A stretch of DNA of 64,000 nucleotides from Wolfiporia cocos (Eukaryota; Basidiomycota; Agaricomycetes; Polyporales; Phaeolaceae). Positions 54,234 through 64,000 of the stretch are shown piece after piece (within the stretch, counting starts at the first letter, position 1; every line of letters starts with the position of its first letter). The DNA is taken from NCBI GenBank assembly GCA_029448655.1, contig JACCLO010000010.1, positions 62,001 through 126,000 on the forward strand, given 5' to 3'. The translations under genes were made by a program, and so were the position numbers. The notes under the pieces were generated by a model. The model searched no databases and was not told where the DNA came from. It saw only the letters and a program-made list of their open reading frames with translations.

Positions 54234-54317
54234 CGTAAACGTCTACAAGGTCGTAGAAATACCAGATAAATAGGTAAAAATACGGGAAAAATAGTGGCAT
54301 GTCCCAAATCTGTGACA
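54234..54317 (-). repeat. 3' LTR of D, right part
   Basis: The sense 5' end of the D 3' LTR (TGTCACAG at 54317), separated from its remainder by C. AGCAG at 54229-54233 is the duplicated target. Confidence 0.92.
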
Positions 54318-54354
54318 TTACCCCCTCTTCAGGTTTCATTGTCCCTAATGGAAC
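54318..54354 (-). promoter_or_regulatory. Stem-loop and polypurine tract of D
   Basis: Same sequence as in C: stem around AGGGAC (54333-54354), then the GAAGAGGGGGTAA tract next to the LTR. Confidence 0.7.
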
Positions 54355-54356
54355 GA

Positions 54357-57300
54357 TTACTTTCCTGTGGAGCCGAATCCACCAGTACCGCGCTCGGATT
54401 TAATCTTTTCAAAGTAAGATTTTCCGTGTAGCGTAATGTGCGGGTCCTTAGCAACTTCGCAAATGAGCTGAGCAATTTTATCACCGGCCCGAATATCGAT
54501 AGATATGTCGGAGTGATTCCGGAGAATGATGATTACTTCGCCTTGATAATCGTGGTCGATGACGCCACCCATTACGTCTATGCCTTTTCGGGCAAGACTA
54601 GAGCGGGGGGCGATACGTCCGTAAGTGCCGAAAGGTACCTGGATTTTTAGTTTGGTGTTGTATTCTGTCTGCCCGTGAGCTGGCAGAACGTCGCCTGTTG
54701 CAGTGTACAGGTCAAATCCAACTGAGTCCTTGGTTCCTTTTTCCGGCATTCGGCCGCCTTCACCGACTACGATTTTCAGATCCGCGTTTTGGTTAATGTC
54801 AGCTGACATCCATCCCCCGTCGGGGTGTCTAACCATGCGCTGCTTAGGATCCTTCACAAATTCTTCGCGATACTGCGGCCAGTTGTCTGGCCACGTGCAT
54901 TCGTCGGCTTCCCAGTCGTCGCTGTCAGGGTCGAAGACATGAACTGCTTCTTTCCTTCTAGCTGATCGCCTGAGGGGGACATCCTGCATTGGAATGGCAT
55001 GTGAAGCCTTGTATTCCTGAAGAATGTCGTATGCCGTGTCGAGATCGGCTTCGCGTACCCAGGAGTCGTCATTGATACCGAACCCTTTCCATCGGATTCT
55101 GTATTCAATTCTTCCTGCGCGGAGACGATGATCTAAGATCTTCTCGACTTCCCATAATTCCTCGCCATCGACCATTTCTGGTTGAGGCGCTGGTTTTTCC
55201 TGATGCACAGGGTCTTTGTACATGACCAACTTGGAAGCGTGAAATACTGGGTGATAAGCCCTGTATTGCTCGTCCATGTGTACCCTGAAGGTGACCGGGG
55301 ATAATTGTTCAATTATCTTGAATGGCCCCAAATAGCGTGGACTAAGACTTCTTTCGGAGTCTTGCCAGCTACGGGCGTCAACGAGGACTTTGTCGCCGAC
55401 TTTAAACGGTACCGAGCGCTTATGTTGATCGTAGTACCAAGACCAGCGTTCAGCAGCCAGTTTCATAGCTGCCTTAGCTTGTTCTTGTGCTGACCATCTG
55501 GCGTAAGCAAATTGATTTAAATCCGAATATTGCGTCGGCTTCAAATCCGTAGGTCTGTCACAAGAAATAATTTGTAATTTTTCCCTTATTTTTGCGCTTT
55601 TTATTCCGATTTCTAGGCTTGTTAGACCGACGCTGGAGGTATCACGTGCGTAGGTAGATAAGATCTTCACTATCTCGCTATCTCTACAGGTCACGTTGTC
55701 ATATCTAGAGTCACGGTAGTTACCTCGTCACATGGACGTTACTTAGTTGTTACTGTAGGCACATGATCCTGATTGCGCACAGACCGTCTCTTTAGGGTAG
55801 ACAAAAGGTCTTTAGCTAGAGGTCTCCTACATGTATATATACTGGCGACGTCTGAGGCTACTCCTCAGACTTAAGATTTTGGCCTAGGGGGCGTGTCCCC
55901 TGGTCACCTCTTTATATCCCTCTGCTGTCTGTCCTCGCGTGCAGGGTCCTTGACGACAAAGCCTGCTACGTCCTACTTGGGCGTGGGGGCTTCTATTCAT
56001 TGCATCCATACCTGTCTCTTCTCTATTACTTGCTAGTCTGGGGGCGTACCGGTACACTTATGGGTCGGTACCTCAGGCAATACGGCAGGACCTCTCAATA
56101 GAGGTGCCTTCTTGTTCTCCGCCTATGGAGGGTGGGGGGCTATTGGAGATAGGATAAGGCGGATATAGGAGTTCCCCGTTAGGACGGGTGGCACGGATGG
56201 TTTCCGTGTCAAGGTCCTGCATTGGGATGCCTTCCTAGTTCGATGAAGAATGGACTATTCTTGGTCGTTTCGCTAGCCGCGTTATTGTACGCAAACTCTG
56301 CCGTGGGGAGATAGAACGCCCAGTTATCCTTTTGGATAACGTCGATGTAGCATCGTAGATATTGTTCTAGAATTTGGTTAATTCTCTCCGTTTGGCCGTC
56401 CGCTTGCGGGTGGTAGGCTGTCGTCATTGACCTCTGAATTCCCAATTGCTCGCACCATCCCTTGAATAACTCAGAAGAGAATTGTGGTCCTCTATCCGAA
56501 ACGATTTGTTTCGGAAGTCCGTGATTCGGATAAATCCGAAGGTACAGGAGGTTCACTAATTCCTTTGCCGAGATATTGTCTGACGTGGGAATGAAATGTG
56601 CGCGCTTGGTCAATCGGTCCACTACTACCATAATGGCAGTGAATTGCTTGAATTCGCCGCTAGGCGGTAAGTGAACGATGAAGTCGATGGTGATTGTGTC
56701 CCAGGGTGCTTCCGGTACCGGGAGCGGTTGTAGGGGTCCATACGGGGTCTGGTTGCGGTTCTTCATGCGCTGGCATGTGTCGCATCCTTCCACGTATTGC
56801 TTTACCATCGTGGTCATTCCAGGCCACCAGTAATTACGTGATAGAAGTTCATAGGTCTTCCATCGTCCGAAGTGTCCGGCAGTCACATGGTCATGATGTA
56901 ACTCCAGAATCTTCGTGCGCAATTCCTTAGGCTCTTTTGGAACGTACACTTTTCCTCGTCTGAGGAGTAATCCGGCCTCCATGTTCCATTCCTGGAGATC
57001 TTTACCGAATTCCTTGGGACCACTTTTCAGTAGTTCCTGGTAATCCTTGGTAATCTGATCGTCCATGAGGGCTTGTCGGATTTGTCGGAGGAGGTCCTCG
57101 TCGCCTGATTGTATCTCCTGCTGGGACGCTTCTAGCGCCCTAACCGTAAAGTATTCCGGTTTCAGCAAAATTTGATCGCGATTGTCGAGTTCCACCCCCT
57201 CTTCGTGGTCTGGCCTCCGTGACAGAGGGTCAGCCGTGAGCATTGTTTTACCGGGTTTGTGACACATGGTGAAGTTGAACCTTGTCAGGTAAAGACTCCA

Positions 57301-59553
57301 TCGTGCCTGTCTCCGGGTTAGCCGTTGTGCCGATTTGAAATATGTCAGATTAAGATGATCCGACCATACTTCAAATTTGCGTGGATGTCCCTCGAGGTAA
57401 TGTCTCCATTCCTCTAGAGCGCGGATGATTGCGAGCAACTCCTTATCGTAAATCTCATAGTTCCTTTCGGGTGCTGATAGAGATTTCGAGTAAAAGGCTA
57501 CCGGGTGCCAGAGCTTATCCTCCGAAGAGTATTGTGATAGCACCGCACCAGTTGCGTAATCGGAAGAATCCGCTTCCACGCGGAACGGGGACTCCTGATC
57601 TGGTATCCGGAGTATTGGAGCCGATGTGAAAGCTTCCTTGAGAGTTTGGAAGGCTTCCGCTTGTTCGGGTCCCCAGTTCCATTGCGTGTTTTTCTTGGAC
57701 ATTTCGGTTAACGGCTTAACCACTTTGGAGAAATCTTTAATGAACCGTCGGTAGTAGTTGGCGAAGCCAACAAAGGCTTGGACGTCCTTCACCTTGGCAG
57801 GTGTAGGCCAGTCCATGACACCGGCTACCTTCTTAGGGTCCATTTCGACTTTTCCTTTGGAAATGATCATTCCCAGGTATTCAATACTGCTTTGTTCGAA
57901 AAAGCACTTTTCAGGCTTCGCGAACAAGTCGTTGTCTTGCAGGATTTGTAGTACTTGCTTGACAATACGACGGTGTTCCAACAGGTCGTTTCCGAACACA
58001 AGGATGTCGTCTAGGTAGACAATGACCTTCCCTTCTCTGATAAGGTCACCTAGAATATCGTTCATCATGTGTTGGAACGTGCTGGGTGCATTACAAAAAC
58101 CGAAGTACATGACTACTGCTTCGTAAAGGCCGTTAGGCGTAATGAATGCGGTCTTCCATTCATCTCCCTCCTTGATTCTTACGTTGTTGTAACCCCAACG
58201 CAAGTCGAGCTTCGTAAATATCGAAGCCTGACTAAGCTTATCGATAAGCTCGTCTATGCGTGGGAGAGGGTACCTGTTTTTAATGGTCAAGTCGTTTACT
58301 TTTCGGTAATCGACTACCATTCGGGCTCCGCCGTCTTTTTTAGGGACGAAGAAGACCGGGCTCGCGATCGGGGATTTTGAGTGTCGGATGTAGCCCTTCC
58401 GTAACTCTTCCTGAATCCACTGATCTAGCGAGTTCGCTTCCTGAGGAGACATCTTGTATGCCTTACTCGGAGGCGGTAGTACCGCGTCATCGGGAAAGTC
58501 GATGGCGTGATTGTATGGTTTCCGTTCGGGCATCCTTTCGGATGCGCGTTGAGAAAATACCGTGGGACCAAACTCCTGGTATTCTTCCGGAACCAAAGAT
58601 TTCCATTTCTGGAGATCCGCATCTGTCAGGAATTCATCATCCGACTTCTCCGTTATCGACTGAATGGCGTCGATAAGGAGTTCCGTTCCTTCGTCAAGGG
58701 TGTTTACCCAAGCGACAAAGGGATTCTCAGGCTCCTCTAAGCCGAGAAAATCTATTGGAAAGTCGTTGATGATCTGATAGATGTTGCGGGGTTCGATTTC
58801 ATCTTCTTCCTCAGAAATCGAAACCCGTTTGCCATGTTTACATTTTTCCGTACACCGATATGTGAAGGTTCCTTCCGGCCAGTTGAAGTCCGGGTTGTGT
58901 TTCAGGAACCAATCATATCCGAGGATCACATCCGCATTCTGCACGTCCATTACGTACAAGAATTCGGTGGACTTGTGTTCCTCGTGCACCATATAAGCTT
59001 TTACTGCCATATTGATATTACCGGCGGTATTAGAGGTACCGTCGGCGTTGTGAATCTCGAGAGGTGAAGGTAGTTTCTGAGTGACTAACTTCTCCTCATG
59101 TACGAGTTTCTTATCGATGACGCTTATGGATGCACCGGTGTCGATTAATGCCATGGCGTTGACTTTCTTTCCATATACCCACAGTTCCACTTCGATAGAG
59201 AACGATTTATTGTCGTCTCGAGAATCGTTTCCATGTACATTATACAAAGTGAAAAACTTTAACGCGAGCGGGTCAGGATAAAAGTATTGTACAGGAGGGG
59301 CATGTGTAGCTAGTGTCCTTGTCCTCCGGGCAAAGTCCATTGCCGAATTTCCGAATATGCCGAGATGGGATACCGGGTGACGTACGACCGCCTTATCTTC
59401 CCACAAGATAAGGGGTCTCTGTGAAGCCTCTTCGTAGAGGTGCGCTTCTTCGGGGCGCTGTACACTCCCAGCCGCTGCGGGGCTGGTGTGTTCTTCACAG
59501 AACGTCTTCGAGACGTGTGGTTGGGGCGAGGGGAACCGAGATGGTCCCGACAT
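54357..59553 (-). pseudogene. Pol of element D, interrupted by a solo LTR
   Basis: ATG at 59553; frame open to 56212, then solo LTR I (55556-56211), then open from 55550 to 54357. Removing the LTR and one AGGTC leaves 1511 codons, same as C, with no other lesion seen. The break is between residues HPNAGP and TDLKP, between integrase core and chromodomain. All motifs of C (DTGA, YLDD, HHCC, DDE, chromodomain, five dUTPase motifs) are present. Before the LTR insertion D was probably competent for Gag-Pol. Frame is +1 relative to gag, as in C. Confidence 0.95.
55556..56211 (+). repeat. Solo LTR, family I (copy 4)
   Basis: 656 bp, TGTCACAAG...CCGTGTCA, target duplication AGGTC (55551-55555, 56212-56216). 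GCGCACAGACC/TTTAGGG near 55775, TATA near 55836. It interrupts D pol. Confidence 0.94.
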
Positions 59554-61510
59554 TGGCGACGTTGGTGGCGGGGGCCGAGGGTCCTGCTGAGCTTGAGTCA
59601 GCCGTTACTTCTTCCCAGATGTATCGGGCACAATACGTCTTGCCATCCGCGGGGGGCGCCGAGTACGGCTTCTTGCCAGAAGCCTGTCCCTTTCCACTAC
59701 CCGAAGGAGCAGCCGTGGTCTTTCCAGACGCGGCAGCTGCATCCTTCGCCCTTTGTTGTTCGGCCCGCTGAGCGGCAGGCACGAACGTTCCCGCAGCCTT
59801 GTCCGCGGCAAGCTTAGGACACTTGGTGTGATAGTGTCCCGTCTGCTTGCAGTAGGTGCAGACGGCATTGGCGGTGTCGGCGGGGGCTTTGGCGGGCGCC
59901 TTTCCCTTATCCTTCTTTTTCTCCGACTTCTTTGCAGAAGTGGAGGACGTCTCCTTCTTTTCGGCAGGGGCCGAGTCCTTCTTGCTGGCCTTCTCAAAGA
60001 TCGAGCCCTTGATCTTGTCAGGGTAAGATGTCTGATACATTTCGAGGGCGAAATCTATCAGAGGCTCGATGTCGGTGGGGGCTTTGAAGAACGGGGTTTT
60101 GCCGAGAACGTTTAAGGTGTCCTTAACCTTTTCGGGGAGAGTCTCTGTGAATTCCCACACCAGAGTCTCGTTGGCGGTTTCGGAGAGACGGCCGAGGGTG
60201 CGGAACCGTTCGCAGTAATTGAAATAGTTCGATTCTGCCAGTTCCTTGCCCTTCGTGCCGTAGTAACCGCGAATTTCCTTCTTCGCGATCTCCTTATCCG
60301 TCATTTTCCCGTATTGCACCATTACTGATTTGGTGAAGTCCTCCCAGGTGCCGAGAGGTTCACCGTTTCCTGCCTTCTTGATGAGAGGCGAGAAAAATTT
60401 GTATGCGTCCCCTGTGACGCGGAAGAGGGCCGTGGTGATACGGTCATGGTCGTCGTAGACCCTGAGCGTACCGAAGTACAGGCCCATCTTCTCTACCCAT
60501 TCCTGTGCAGTCACCTTTCCAGATGACCCAGAGAATTCGGGGGGAGGGGGAATTTTCAGGTTTTGAGGCAGACCTGGCATCTGCGGGGCGACGGCTGCTG
60601 TAGCAGCAGCTGCAGCTTGTGCGGCGGGGGCTTGAGCGTTGCCGGGGGCCGGTGTTGGATCTTCCGGGGGCGTGCGGACACCGGGAGGGTTGGGAACGGA
60701 GGGATTCTTGCGACTCCTCCGAAGTTCTTCCTCAACTTTCTCCATGCGCTCGGCGAACGCATCCTCGAGGTCGTCGAGCCGGGACCGGTAATCCTTCCTG
60801 AGCTGTTTTTCCATTTCGGAGAACTTGGCGGTGTACTCCTGCCGGAGTTCCTTGCCAAGGTCTACCAGAGTGGATAGCACCTCGTTGCGGACCGAATTGA
60901 CCGCTTCCTGCAATTCGTCTTGGGCCTTCTGCTCGATTGCCCTGGATTGCCCAGCCAGGGAGTCGATTCTGCCATGGATTCGCTCCAGGCGGGCGTGCAC
61001 CATCCGACCGAGGGTGTCGGTCGTGTCGTGACTGATGGCCACACTTCGTTGTACGGCGGCATCGAGGATTGCCCCATGAAGGGGTCCATCCACCTTGTGG
61101 TGTTCCTCCTCTGGGAGGTACGCTTTGAGGCCTGTTTCGACCTCGGCATTGGTTCGTCGTGACGGACCCGAAAACTCCATTTCTAGAGTTGTTGCGGGGC
61201 CGATCGGGCGGGTGTGGCGTGCCGGGGGGTACCCGTGGACGGGCGTACCCGGGCGCGTTCCCATGGGGTTAGTCGGGGAGTCCCTTTGTGGGGGGACATA
61301 CTCGAGTGCGTCTTCTTCCTCTTCCTCTTCCTCTTCCTCGCTTAGATGCTCCAGGGTGACCAGGGGTTGAGTCCCTGAGGTCCCTGCTACCGGGGTTACC
61401 GGACCTTCTGAACGGAGGCGCATCTTGCGGGGGGCGAGGGGGGTGCTGACAGAGGAGGTGGAGGACATTGTGAATCTGTTTGTGACGAATGTTAGTTTCC
61501 GGTTACTCAT
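59495..61510 (-). CDS. Gag polyprotein of element D
   Basis: 671 residues, intact, from ATG at 61510. Same layout as C gag: acidic run (shorter), coiled coil, Ala-rich linker (about 8 residues shorter), capsid-like domain, one CCHC knuckle (CTYCKQTGHYHTKC). Most differences from C fall in simple-sequence runs. Overlaps pol in the +1 frame. Confidence 0.95.
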   Translation of the reverse strand: MSNRKLTFVTNRFTMSSTSSVSTPLAPRKMRLRSEGPVTPVAGTSGTQPLVTLEHLSEEEEEEEEEDALEYVPPQRDSPTNPMGTRPGTPVHGYPPARHTRPIGPATTLEMEFSGPSRRTNAEVETGLKAYLPEEEHHKVDGPLHGAILDAAVQRSVAISHDTTDTLGRMVHARLERIHGRIDSLAGQSRAIEQKAQDELQEAVNSVRNEVLSTLVDLGKELRQEYTAKFSEMEKQLRKDYRSRLDDLEDAFAERMEKVEEELRRSRKNPSVPNPPGVRTPPEDPTPAPGNAQAPAAQAAAAATAAVAPQMPGLPQNLKIPPPPEFSGSSGKVTAQEWVEKMGLYFGTLRVYDDHDRITTALFRVTGDAYKFFSPLIKKAGNGEPLGTWEDFTKSVMVQYGKMTDKEIAKKEIRGYYGTKGKELAESNYFNYCERFRTLGRLSETANETLVWEFTETLPEKVKDTLNVLGKTPFFKAPTDIEPLIDFALEMYQTSYPDKIKGSIFEKASKKDSAPAEKKETSSTSAKKSEKKKDKGKAPAKAPADTANAVCTYCKQTGHYHTKCPKLAADKAAGTFVPAAQRAEQQRAKDAAAASGKTTAAPSGSGKGQASGKKPYSAPPADGKTYCARYIWEEVTADSSSAGPSAPATNVANVGTISVPLAPTTRLEDVL

Positions 61511-61611
61511 TGTCTTAGATTCTTAAGAAGGGATTGGATTTGAAAGCTGCAACTTTCGTTATAGATCACACTCGCACTCTATTTCAGAGTTAAAAGATGA
61601 TAGTATTTCTA

Positions 61612-62545
61612 CTATACAATCGCGAGTATATCCTCTTCTACCGAAGTAGTTGAGGGCCCTGCCACCTTGTCAGGTGGTGTTACACCGAAGGCAAAAGTGA
61701 ATTTGTAGCGCTACGCATTCTGCTACGATACGAGCCTAAGTCCGTACGCCAATCCAAAAAGGAAATAGTTGCCGAGCTATTTGCAATATTTTTTCATAAT
61801 TCTCCAGTCTCTATTGGTGATCCTCCCTCGTCTCGCTCTATCCTTTACGTTATCCACCAAGTCCTCTAATTCTACTACCATATTATGGAAACGCATGTCG
61901 TTTTCCATATGGAAGCCTGGGTAATTAGGGGGGTGGTTGGCGAGAGGAGTGAGACGGGTGAGAGTGCCCTTCTAGCATGGGAATAACTTGATCGCATGCT
62001 TGGAGAGGCTTCTTCTTCCCGAAAACGAGGGAAGGGTCGAGAATCTTGTGGTTGGTCGGAACGGGAGGTCCGACCGCCGGGCTGGAGAGACGGAGGGCCA
62101 GTGAAGAAGTTGCTTGCTTTAGCTTCCTTGGCGGCTTGTTTGGCGGCGATTCGCTTATTCAGCTTATCGCGGGCGAGCTTGAGCTTGTTGAGTTCGCGGA
62201 GTTCGATTAAGTTTCTCCATTGCGGTAATGGAAGCAGGCTAGCTTCTCTTCCTCTGTCCAGATTACGCTTGGCGAGCTGGAACTGGTTTGGGAGGTCGAG
62301 GAGCGGGTTTCCCAGCCTCAGCGATGTGCTTTGGCATGTGGACGGGAATCTCCCAAAGATGGAGCTTCCCGGTGTAATCTTCTTTTACAGGAAGGGTGTA
62401 GGTGACGTCCTCTGCCCGAGGAATGTCGGTGGTGTCGATGCGGCTGAGAAGGGACCGCTTCGCCGGCTTAACGTAGGGGGCAGTAGAGGAACCACGGGTG
62501 CGACAGGGTAACGCGGGGCATGATTCTAGAAAGTGCAGCTTTCAT
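61612..62545 (-). pseudogene. ORF0 of element D, frameshifted
   Basis: Starts ATG 62545 (matching C 45952) and ends with TAG at 61612. Compared with C there is an extra T six codons after the second ATG (near 62508), and at least two extra nucleotides near 62210-62250. The sequence is otherwise very similar to C. Gag and Pol of the same copy carry no point lesion, so ORF0 decayed first or is not needed in cis. Confidence 0.75.
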
Positions 62546-63531
62546 GAGAAACTAAGTTTCCCAGTGATACGTCCAAGAACAGGAATAAAAGGGGATTATG
62601 TAAGGTAGGGTAGTGGACTCCTTTTCAGGAGCGAAGAAGGTGTACTACGGGGCATAATTACTCTTATGTTGCGCGCAAACCCTGTGCCGAGACGGCGCGG
62701 ATATTCGCATGACCCTATCGGTCAGAGGCGCCGACTCCAGGGGTAGAGTTGCTGACTGCCAGGCCGGTTCCTGGGTCAGATGATTGGGATTCGGATACAC
62801 GACACCGCCCCGGAGGGACGATGCCGGAAAGTGGCTGGGATTTTACATCCCTTAGCCTATCCATGCTTCAACAGTGAGGTTGCCGTCTACAGACTATCAC
62901 GGGGACTTTTTCAGGACATTGGAATACCATCGCGTCCACAGGTAAGTGGATTAGCCCTAAGGCGCGCAAGTGTACCCCTTTGCCCTCTTTGACCCCATGA
63001 CGTGCACGCCGAACTGCCCGGAGGACTTATGTTTTGTGGCTACCGCACTTGTCCTTTGGCAGGATTATCCGAAGATGATCCCCCTCACCGCTTTTCCCAT
63101 AACGGGTTCAAAGCAGGTCCCTTACGCCTGGGAGGCGGCTTTGGAAAATTCCCATGCCATCATAATGATGACCCTGTGGATAGTGATGGGGCGTTGAATA
63201 ACGCTTGCCATGACAGGGGGTTGGGCGCACACAGGCAGACCGTCCCCTTTTCTCCACAGGCGGGTCTTAACCGCGCATAGTCCAAGCTTGTCAGCGAGGA
63301 CCATGTCTCCTTGACCCTGGAGTCCGGGTTAGGTAGACCTCCTGCCTAAAAAGGCGGTGTGGCTTCCCTGGTTGCCAATCCTCTGTCGAGGATGGCGATG
63401 TATCCCCCAGATCTCAACTATCACCCCAATCGCCTTGTCAGGCAGAAAGGGATGTGCGCAGCAACAAGTAATAGCCCCTGTAGGATAGAAACCCAGACCC
63501 AAGCGCAAGCGCAAGGGCGGGGGTAGGGGGT
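62546..63531 (-). other. 5' leader of D
   Basis: Holds the GAAA-tetraloop hairpin (62618-62631) and blocks shared with C and LARD leaders (63220-63335). A segment near 62885-62990 differs from C, as if exchanged with another family. Confidence 0.6.
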
Positions 63532-63543
63532 AGATTTGTTCTT
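63532..63543 (-). promoter_or_regulatory. Self-priming PBS of D
   Basis: Sense AGAACAAATCT next to the 5' LTR, same as C; the matching LTR segment (AGATTTGTTCT, sense) lies near 63667-63677. Confidence 0.8.
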
Positions 63544-63544
63544 A

Positions 63545-64000
63545 TGACACAGACTAGACTGTGGGACTCACACTATAACCTTATAAGCGACTTTGAAGGA
63601 GTTGCTGGAGGTTGGTGAGGAGACTAGTGGGCGCAAGCAGAGATGTTATGTGACTGTGCGAATGCAGAGAACAAATCTAAGGCTTATCATAGCGATAGCC
63701 CTACTTATATACATGCGTTGTTTGGTTACCAGTAAGGGAGCCAAACATTAAGACGGTCTGTGCGCAGACATAACTAATACAGCTAAGTCGTAAACTACAG
63801 TAGACCATGTGCGCCGGTAATGGCCGCACCAGTAAGAAACAGTGTTTGGACCGTGGGTCCATGTTGTGGAAGTGGCGTTGCTACGTTAGTAAGCCATGCT
63901 CGTGATAACTATATACCGGTATCGGGATATGAGTAATACTAAGGGCATTGGCATGTGATAACGAGCGGGCCGCTTATCTACTTGTACTGACATAGCCCGG
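63545..64000 (-). repeat. 5' LTR of D, cut by the window edge
   Basis: + strand TGACACAG at 63545; matches the D 3' LTR left part (43623 onward) almost base for base, with a single difference noted (TATCATAGCG against TATCGTAGCG). Confidence 0.92.

Larger units (their letters stand above)
43623..64000 (-). mobile_element. Ty3/gypsy element D (nested host of C)
   Basis: Minus strand: 5' LTR from 63545 (cut by the window edge), leader, ORF0, gag, pol, polypurine tract, 3' LTR (54317-54234 plus 44236-43623). C is inserted in the 3' LTR; solo LTR I (55556-56211) is in pol. Without that insertion, pol has exactly the C length (1511 codons plus stop). Only ORF0 shows point lesions. Confidence 0.93.

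Noticed and set aside
61996..62511. 171-codon + strand ORF over ORF0 of D
   Set aside because: It is antisense to the ORF0 pseudogene; the same region in C is coding on the other strand.

Overview
The window looks like a repeat-dense block of a fungal, probably basidiomycete (Agaricomycete), chromosome. Reasons: the only cellular-type gene (a broken SNF2-family helicase, 8537-12768, minus strand) has short GT-AG introns of about 50-70 nt; almost everything else is Ty3/gypsy LTR retrotransposon sequence with chromodomain-bearing integrases; CpG is retained, so classical RIP is not evident. No rRNA, tRNA, CRISPR or bacterial feature was seen. Family letters (A, B, C/D, E, F, G, H, I, J, L, M, N, O, P, X, Z) are mine.

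Layout from the left. 1-4130: 3' part of element Z (+), mostly a coding-free, hairpin-rich stretch, ending in an LTR and lying inside the gag of B1. 4131-8536: 5' half of element B1 (-): gag, an upstream ORF0, leader, 5' LTR. 8537-12768: SNF2-like helicase pseudogene (-) split by a solo LTR. 12791-15361: pile of LTR fragments. 15632-21688: a complete 6.06-kb non-autonomous element (LARD-like, -) with almost identical 1094-bp LTRs and a 5-bp target duplication, inserted in LTR N. 21907-30225: element B2 (-), internally deleted. 30226-34180: element F (+), order gag-protease-dUTPase-RT-RNase H, truncated. 34181-37155: rearranged LTRs with an inversion signature. 37156-43622: element E (-), decayed gag-pol with C-terminal chromodomain and dUTPase. 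43623-64000: element D (-), with the intact element C (+, 44237-54228) inserted in its 3' LTR and a solo LTR in its pol.

How the parts work together: C encodes ORF0, Gag (CCHC knuckle) and Pol (protease, RT, RNase H, integrase, chromodomain, complete five-motif dUTPase) and has LTRs I read as identical, so it is the best candidate for an active element. B, C/D and the LARD share cis-signals: an 11-12-nt primer-binding site next to the 5' LTR exactly complementary to LTR sequence about 30-35 nt after the TATA box (Tf1-type self-priming), a stem-loop with an RGGGAC/RGGGTC loop before the polypurine tract, and GAAA-tetraloop hairpins around the leader. The LARD lacks gag and pol but keeps these signals and leader blocks, so it is probably mobilised in trans by C/D-like proteins.

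The most novel-looking items are ORF0, an unrecognised protein ORF upstream of gag conserved between divergent families, and the LARD's coding-free internal domain, which contains equal-length 61-nt repeats whose hairpin loops are fixed while the stems change by compensation.
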